Shown here: positions 46,316 to 50,014 of the stretch, one piece after another
Layout: each line of letters starts with the position of its first letter
How positions within the stretch are numbered: the stretch's first letter is position 1
Assembly: GCF_001570945.1 (NCBI RefSeq)
Contig: NZ_BCSQ01000023.1
Span: forward strand, 1-50,014
Length of the DNA stretch: 50,014 nucleotides
From: Janibacter anophelis NBRC 107843
GTDB lineage: Bacteria > Actinomycetota > Actinomycetes > Actinomycetales > Dermatophilaceae
Reading direction: 5' to 3'
The notes under the pieces: model-generated
What the model saw: the letters and a program-made list of their open reading frames with translations, nothing else
Database searches by the model: none
What the model was told of the DNA's origin: nothing
Position numbers and translations under genes: made by a program

Positions 46316-47026
46316 ATGACACCGCGCCGAGTGCTCGTCACCGGAGGCAACCGAGGCATCGGCGAGGCCATCGCCCGACGCCTGCAGCAGGACGGGCACA
46401 CCGTCGTCGTCACCTCGCGGTCGGGCGAGCCGGTCGACGGCCTCGACGTCGTCGCCTGCGAGATCACCGACAGCGAGTCCGTGGACGCCGCGTTCGCTGC
46501 CGCGAAGGAGCGGCTGGGCGGTGACGTCGAGGTGCTCGTCGCCAACGCCGGCGTCACCAAGGACACGCTGCTCATGCGGATGACCGACGACGAGTTCGCC
46601 TCGGTCGTCGACACCAACCTGCACGGCACCTTCCGCTGCGTGCGGCGCGCGGCCACGCCGATGGTCAAGGCCCGTTTCGGCCGGGTCGTGCTCATCTCCA
46701 GCGTCGTCGGTCTCTACGGCTCCCCGGGCCAGACCAACTACGCCGCGTCCAAGGCGGGCCTCGTCGGCATCGCCCGCTCGATGACCCGTGAGCTCGGCGC
46801 GCGCGGCATCACCGCCAACGTCGTCGCACCCGGGTTCATCGAGACGGACATGACCGCAGAGCTGCCCGACAAGACCAAGGCGGAGTACCAGGCCGCGATC
46901 CCGGCCCGCCGCTACGGCGGCGCCGACGAGGTGGCCGCGGCCGTGGCCTTCCTCGCCTCCGACGACGCCGCGTACGTCTCCGGGGCGGTCATCCCCGTCG
47001 ACGGCGGCCTCGGCATGGGCCACTGA
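46316..47026 (+). CDS. fabG: 3-oxoacyl-ACP reductase (FabG1/MabA type)
   Basis: NADPH-dependent reduction of 3-oxoacyl-ACP in fatty-acid elongation. It has 236 residues of the short-chain dehydrogenase fold: cofactor motif VTGGNRGIGEAIA, NAGV (VLVANAGVTKD), catalytic Ser in LISSVVGLYG, Tyr-x3-Lys in NYAASKAG, and VAPGFIETDM. Start ATG 46316 is preceded by AAAGGGGAGCAGG. TAGCGT at 46248-46253 is a possible -10. It lies 38 nt before fabI, as fabG1-inhA do in mycobacteria. Confidence 0.95.
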   Translation: MTPRRVLVTGGNRGIGEAIARRLQQDGHTVVVTSRSGEPVDGLDVVACEITDSESVDAAFAAAKERLGGDVEVLVANAGVTKDTLLMRMTDDEFASVVDTNLHGTFRCVRRAATPMVKARFGRVVLISSVVGLYGSPGQTNYAASKAGLVGIARSMTRELGARGITANVVAPGFIETDMTAELPDKTKAEYQAAIPARRYGGADEVAAAVAFLASDDAAYVSGAVIPVDGGLGMGH

Positions 47027-47064
47027 TCCTCCCTTCGTCCTCGCTCTTCCCAGAAAGGCAGCAG

Positions 47065-47820
47065 ATGCTCACCGGCAAGACCTTCCTCATCACGGGCGTC
47101 CTCATGGAGTCCTCGATCGCCTTCCACGTCGCCAAGCTCGCCCAGGAGCAGGGCGCCCGGGTGATCCTCACCAGCTTCGGTCGGACGATGAAGATCACCC
47201 GCACCATCGCCAAGCGCCTCCCGCAGGAGGCGCCGGTCATCGAGCTCGACGTCACGAGCGAGGAGGACCTCGCGGCTCTCGCCGACCGCATCGGTGAGCA
47301 CACCGAGCGCCTCGACGGGGTCCTGCACTCCATCGGCTTCGCGCCCGAAGGGGCCTTCACCTTCCTCGACGCCAGCTGGGAGGACGTCTCGACCGCGGTC
47401 CACGTGTCCGCCTACTCGCTCAAGGCCCTCGCCGTCGCTGCCCTCCCGTGCATGACCGAGGGCGGGTCGATCGTCGGCCTGACCTTCGACGCCAGCTTCG
47501 CCTGGCCGGTCTACGACTGGATGGGCGTCGCCAAGGCGGCCTTCGAGTCGACCAACCGGTACCTCGCGCGCGACCTCGGGCCGAAGGGGGTCCGCTGCAA
47601 CCTCGTCGCCGCAGGCCCGATCCGCACGACCGCCGCGAAGTCGATCCCCGGCTTCGAGCAGTTCGAGGAGTCGTGGGACAACCGCTCGCCGATCGGCTGG
47701 GACGTCAACGACCCGGTGCCCACGGCCAAGGCCTGCACGATGCTGCTGTCCGACTGGTTCCCCGCGACGACCGGCGAGATCCTGCACGTCGATGGTGGCG
47801 TGCACGCCATGGGGGTCTGA
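47065..47820 (+). CDS. fabI: Enoyl-ACP reductase (FabI/InhA)
   Basis: NADH-dependent enoyl reductase completing each fatty-acid elongation cycle. It has 251 residues. Family features: GKTFLITGVLMESSIAFHVAK (InhA-like coenzyme loop), HSIGFAPEGAF, the catalytic Y-x-x-M-x-x-x-K in YDWMGVAK, and NLVAAGPIRTTAAKSIPGF (substrate loop). It is closer to mycobacterial InhA in these motifs than to E. coli FabI. Start ATG 47065 has AGAAAGG upstream. Operon with fabG; followed by repeat element copy B. Confidence 0.95.
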   Translation: MLTGKTFLITGVLMESSIAFHVAKLAQEQGARVILTSFGRTMKITRTIAKRLPQEAPVIELDVTSEEDLAALADRIGEHTERLDGVLHSIGFAPEGAFTFLDASWEDVSTAVHVSAYSLKALAVAALPCMTEGGSIVGLTFDASFAWPVYDWMGVAKAAFESTNRYLARDLGPKGVRCNLVAAGPIRTTAAKSIPGFEQFEESWDNRSPIGWDVNDPVPTAKACTMLLSDWFPATTGEILHVDGGVHAMGV

Positions 47821-47855
47821 CACCTCCTGGCGGGCCGGGCTCTGCCGCTCCCGGT

Positions 47856-47986
47856 GAGGAGGGGTGGCGCGCTGCCGAAGCGGTGTCCTGAGGAGCTTGC
47901 GCAGCAAGCGTCTCGAAGGGCCCTTCGTTGTCGCTGGGTGGCGTTGTCGTACTCGGCTTCGGCTTGAGGCTGCGCCACCCCTCCTC
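47856..47986. repeat. Dispersed palindromic element, copy B, with an inserted module
   Basis: Perfect 15-bp terminal arms GAGGAGGGGTGGCGC (47856-47870) and GCGCCACCCCTCCTC (47972-47986), with inner GCCGAAGC/GCTTCGGC pairing. Inside, at 47887-47920, lies the module starting CCTGAGGAGCTTGCGCAGCA and ending CTCGAAGGG, which contains its own hairpin GCTTGC-GCA-GCAAGC. The right half matches copy A at 37 of 40 positions. Confidence 0.75.
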
Positions 47987-48028
47987 CCCGCCCGCTCCTT
48001 GGCCCGGGGGCTCCCTCGCGGCACGGGC

Positions 48029-48107
48029 TGTCGTACTGCAGTTCACCTGCCGTCGGGGCTCAGGCCCTTGATCTGTCGTTGCTGCTGCACCGAACTGCAG
48101 TACGACA
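48029..48107. repeat. Long inverted repeat: 16-bp arms, 47-nt spacer
   Basis: TGTCGTACTGCAGTTC (48029-48044) and GAACTGCAGTACGACA (48092-48107) are perfect reverse complements. The element ends 5 nt before the 3' end of serB and lies between convergent fabI and serB, so it could terminate both, but the long spacer and 16-bp arms are unusual for a terminator. Confidence 0.7.
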
Positions 48108-48112
48108 CGCGG

Positions 48113-48844
48113 TCAGGCGAGGGGGTTGCCGCCCTCGTCGTCGGGCTGGGGGATGGGGGTGATGCCCAGCAGGTCGAGGACGCGGCGCAGGTCCGGCTCG
48201 TCGATGGCGACGTCGGCCTGCTCGCGCACGGCCGGCTTGGCGCAGAAGGCGACGCCCAGCCGGGCGCGGGCCATCATGTCCAGGTCGTTGGCCCCGTCGC
48301 CGACGGCGACCGTGCGGTCCGGATCCACCCCGGCGGACGCCGCGAGGCGCGTGACGAACTCGGCCTTGGCCGCACGATCGACGACGTCACCCAGGACTCG
48401 GCCGGTGAGGTGCCCGTCGACGATCTCGAGCCGGTTGGCCCGGGCGTGGGGGATGCCGAGCTCACGGGCGAGGTCGTCGACGACCTCGGTGAAGCCCCCG
48501 CTCACCAACCCCACCGTGTGGCCGGCCTCGACGAGGGTCGTCACGAGCGTGCGCGCACCGGGGGTCAGGCGGACCGCCGACCGGACGCGGTCGAGCACGT
48601 CGACGGACAGGCCCTCGAGTGTGGCGACCCGGGCGTGCAGGCTCGCAGCGAAGTCGAGCTCCCCCCGCATCGCCGCCTCGGTGACGGCCGCGACCTCCTC
48701 GCGGGTGCCGGCGTGCTCGGCGATGAGCTCGATGACCTCGTCGCGGATGAGCGTGCTGTCGACGTCCATGACGAGGACCAGGGGGCCCTCACCGGGGAGC
48801 TCGGGGGAGGAGGTGGACTCGGTCGTGGCGGGGGTCGATGCCAT
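48113..48844 (-). CDS. serB: Phosphoserine phosphatase SerB
   Basis: Last step of serine synthesis, a HAD-family phosphatase. The start ATG 48844 (MASTPATTESTSS) has no Shine-Dalgarno but a TAGACT box 7 nt upstream; the longer frame upstream is antisense-frame glgC. It has 243 residues: catalytic DxDxT in LVMDVDSTLIRDEVIELIAEHAG (seen as MDVDST), VSGGFTEVV (motif II), Lys in AAKAEFV and GDGANDLDMM (motif IV). It lacks the ACT domains of longer actinobacterial SerB proteins. Downstream of glgC on the same strand. Confidence 0.94.
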   Translation of the reverse strand: MASTPATTESTSSPELPGEGPLVLVMDVDSTLIRDEVIELIAEHAGTREEVAAVTEAAMRGELDFAASLHARVATLEGLSVDVLDRVRSAVRLTPGARTLVTTLVEAGHTVGLVSGGFTEVVDDLARELGIPHARANRLEIVDGHLTGRVLGDVVDRAAKAEFVTRLAASAGVDPDRTVAVGDGANDLDMMARARLGVAFCAKPAVREQADVAIDEPDLRRVLDLLGITPIPQPDDEGGNPLA

Positions 48845-48851
48845 GCGCCGC

Positions 48852-48857
48852 AGTCTA
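48852..48857 (-). promoter_or_regulatory. Predicted -10 box of serB (leaderless), overlapping the glgC TAG stop
   Basis: TAGACT on the minus strand lies 7 nt before the serB ATG. Its first three bases are the glgC stop codon (48857-48855). The same overlap occurs at uvrC. Confidence 0.45.
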
Positions 48858-50014
48858 GGTCGCGTCGAAGACGTGTCCCTTGCCCACCACGGTGATCCCG
48901 GACTCGGTGACGTGCAGGCCCCGCGCGCGGTCCTCCTCAGCGTCGACACCGAGCCGGATGCCCTCGGGCAACCGCACCCCCTTGTCGACGATGACCCGGT
49001 GCAGGTGCGCGTGCCGACCCACGTCGACCCCGTCGAGCAGCACGCAGTCGGACACCCGCGCGTAGCTGTGGACGAAGACCCCGGGGGAGAGCACCGAGTT
49101 GTCGACGTGCCCGCCCGAGACGACCACGCCGGGCGAGACGACCGAGTTGGTCGCACCGCCGGCGCGCTCACCGTCCGCGTGGACGAACTTCGCCGGCGGG
49201 TACGGCCCGTGTCTGGTGTTGATCGGCCAGCTGTAGTTGTAGAGGTTGAAGACCGGGACGATCGAGGTCAGGTCGAGGTGCGCCTCGAAGTAGCTGTCGA
49301 TCGTGCCGACGTCACGCCAGTAGCCGCGGTCCCGGTCGGTCGCCCCGGGCACGGTGTTGTCGGCGAAGTCGTAGGCGTGGGCGGTGCCGCGCTCGACGAA
49401 GTCGGGGACGATGTCGCCGCCCATGTCGTGCTTGCTCTCCCGGCCGGCGTCGTGCTGGACCGCGTCCATGAGCGCCTCTGCGCTGAAGACGTAGTTGCCC
49501 ATCGACGCGTACACCTCGTGGGGAGCATCGGGCAGGCCGACCGGGTCGGCCGGCTTCTCGCGGAAGGCGGTGATCCGCCGCCCGTCCTCACCGACCTCCA
49601 TCACGCCGAACTGGTCGGCCATGCCGATCGGCTGGCGGATCGCGGCGACGGTGCAGTCCGCCCCGGTCTCGAGGTGCTGCTCGACCATGTCGGCGAAGTC
49701 CATGCGGTAGACGTGGTCGGCGCCCACGACGACGACGATGTCGGGCCGCTCGTCGGTGATCGCGTTGAGCGACTGGTAGATCGCGTCGGCGCTGCCGAGG
49801 TACCAGCTCTTGCCGCGCCGCTGCTGTGCAGGGACGGGCGCCACGTAGTGCCCGAGCGGTGAGGCCAGGCGCCAGGCCCGGCTGACGTGCCGGTCGAGGC
49901 TGTGCGACTTGTACTGCGTCAGGACGATGACCTTGGCGTAGCCGGAGTTCACGACATTGCTCAGGGCGAAGTCGACGAGCCGGTAGATCCCGCCGAAGGG
50001 CACGGCGGGCTTGG
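48855..50014 (-). CDS. glgC: Glucose-1-phosphate adenylyltransferase (5' end outside window)
   Basis: Makes ADP-glucose for glycogen (in actinobacteria also for maltosyl-phosphate routes). About 386 residues are visible; the N-terminal ~20-25 residues with the nucleotide-binding GGxGxRL motif lie beyond the window. The frame enters as [19 protein letters not shown], a family hallmark. Other motifs: [68 protein letters not shown], and the C-terminal left-handed beta-helix ([22 protein letters not shown] region). TAG stop overlaps the serB -10 box. Confidence 0.95.
   Translation of the reverse strand, partial: KPAVPFGGIYRLVDFALSNVVNSGYAKVIVLTQYKSHSLDRHVSRAWRLASPLGHYVAPVPAQQRRGKSWYLGSADAIYQSLNAITDERPDIVVVVGADHVYRMDFADMVEQHLETGADCTVAAIRQPIGMADQFGVMEVGEDGRRITAFREKPADPVGLPDAPHEVYASMGNYVFSAEALMDAVQHDAGRESKHDMGGDIVPDFVERGTAHAYDFADNTVPGATDRDRGYWRDVGTIDSYFEAHLDLTSIVPVFNLYNYSWPINTRHGPYPPAKFVHADGERAGGATNSVVSPGVVVSGGHVDNSVLSPGVFVHSYARVSDCVLLDGVDVGRHAHLHRVIVDKGVRLPEGIRLGVDAEEDRARGLHVTESGITVVGKGHVFDAT

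Noticed and set aside
47856-48107. CRISPR-like array
   Set aside because: Repeats are inverted rather than direct, not regularly spaced, and no cas gene is present.

Overview
This window is a stretch of core chromosome from a high-GC (about 70% by eye) Gram-positive actinobacterium. WhiA, RbpA, OpcA, an InhA-type enoyl-ACP reductase, acVLRF1, DUF3099 and actinobacterial SufR/SufU/SufT all point there. Gene order from uvrC to fabI closely follows the Mycobacterium tuberculosis block Rv1420 (uvrC) to Rv1484 (inhA). The genus is not certain; Micrococcales, perhaps an Intrasporangiaceae member such as Janibacter, is my inference. I see no tRNA, rRNA, phage, IS or CRISPR, and every gene looks intact except the two cut by the window edges (uvrA on the left, glgC on the right).

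Layout. (1) 1-7.7 kb: the 3' part of uvrA faces a complete branched-chain amino-acid ABC operon (livK-livH-livM-livG-livF, minus strand). (2) 7.9-13.1 kb: a Rieske lipoprotein, then uvrC-rapZ-yvcK-whiA. (3) 13.2-17.0 kb: gap-pgk-tpiA, secG, rbpA. (4) 17.1-25.5 kb, minus strand: tkt-tal-pgi-zwf-opcA-pgl, a pentose-phosphate operon. (5) 25.7-29.6 kb: ctaB, a 559-bp repeat-rich gap, ctaA and a two-gene ABC exporter. (6) 29.8-36.9 kb: the sufR-B-D-Rieske-C-S-U-T iron-sulfur operon plus the ribosome-rescue factor acVLRF1. (7) 37.1-46.2 kb: a membrane metallopeptidase, an ABC-F protein, a sulfite-reduction operon (sirA-cysH-chelatase), an ABC exporter, SURF1, a Cys/His mini-protein and DUF3099. (8) 46.3-50 kb: fabG-fabI, serB and glgC.

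The genes form coherent modules: central carbon metabolism and NADPH supply (gap/pgk/tpi with the pentose-phosphate operon), heme A and cytochrome oxidase assembly (ctaB, ctaA, SURF1), Fe-S assembly and the Fe-S/siroheme enzymes that depend on it (SufBCDSUT; SirA and CysH), and fatty-acid elongation (FabG/FabI).

I found no clearly new protein system. The less ordinary signals are non-coding. Seven genes show a TANNNT box 6-8 nt before the start codon, which suggests leaderless transcripts; in two of them the preceding gene's TAG stop codon is the first half of that box. A palindromic intergenic repeat occurs in three copies. Several other long inverted repeats sit between genes. The octamer GAAGGGGG occurs about 31 times where about 4 would be expected by base composition.
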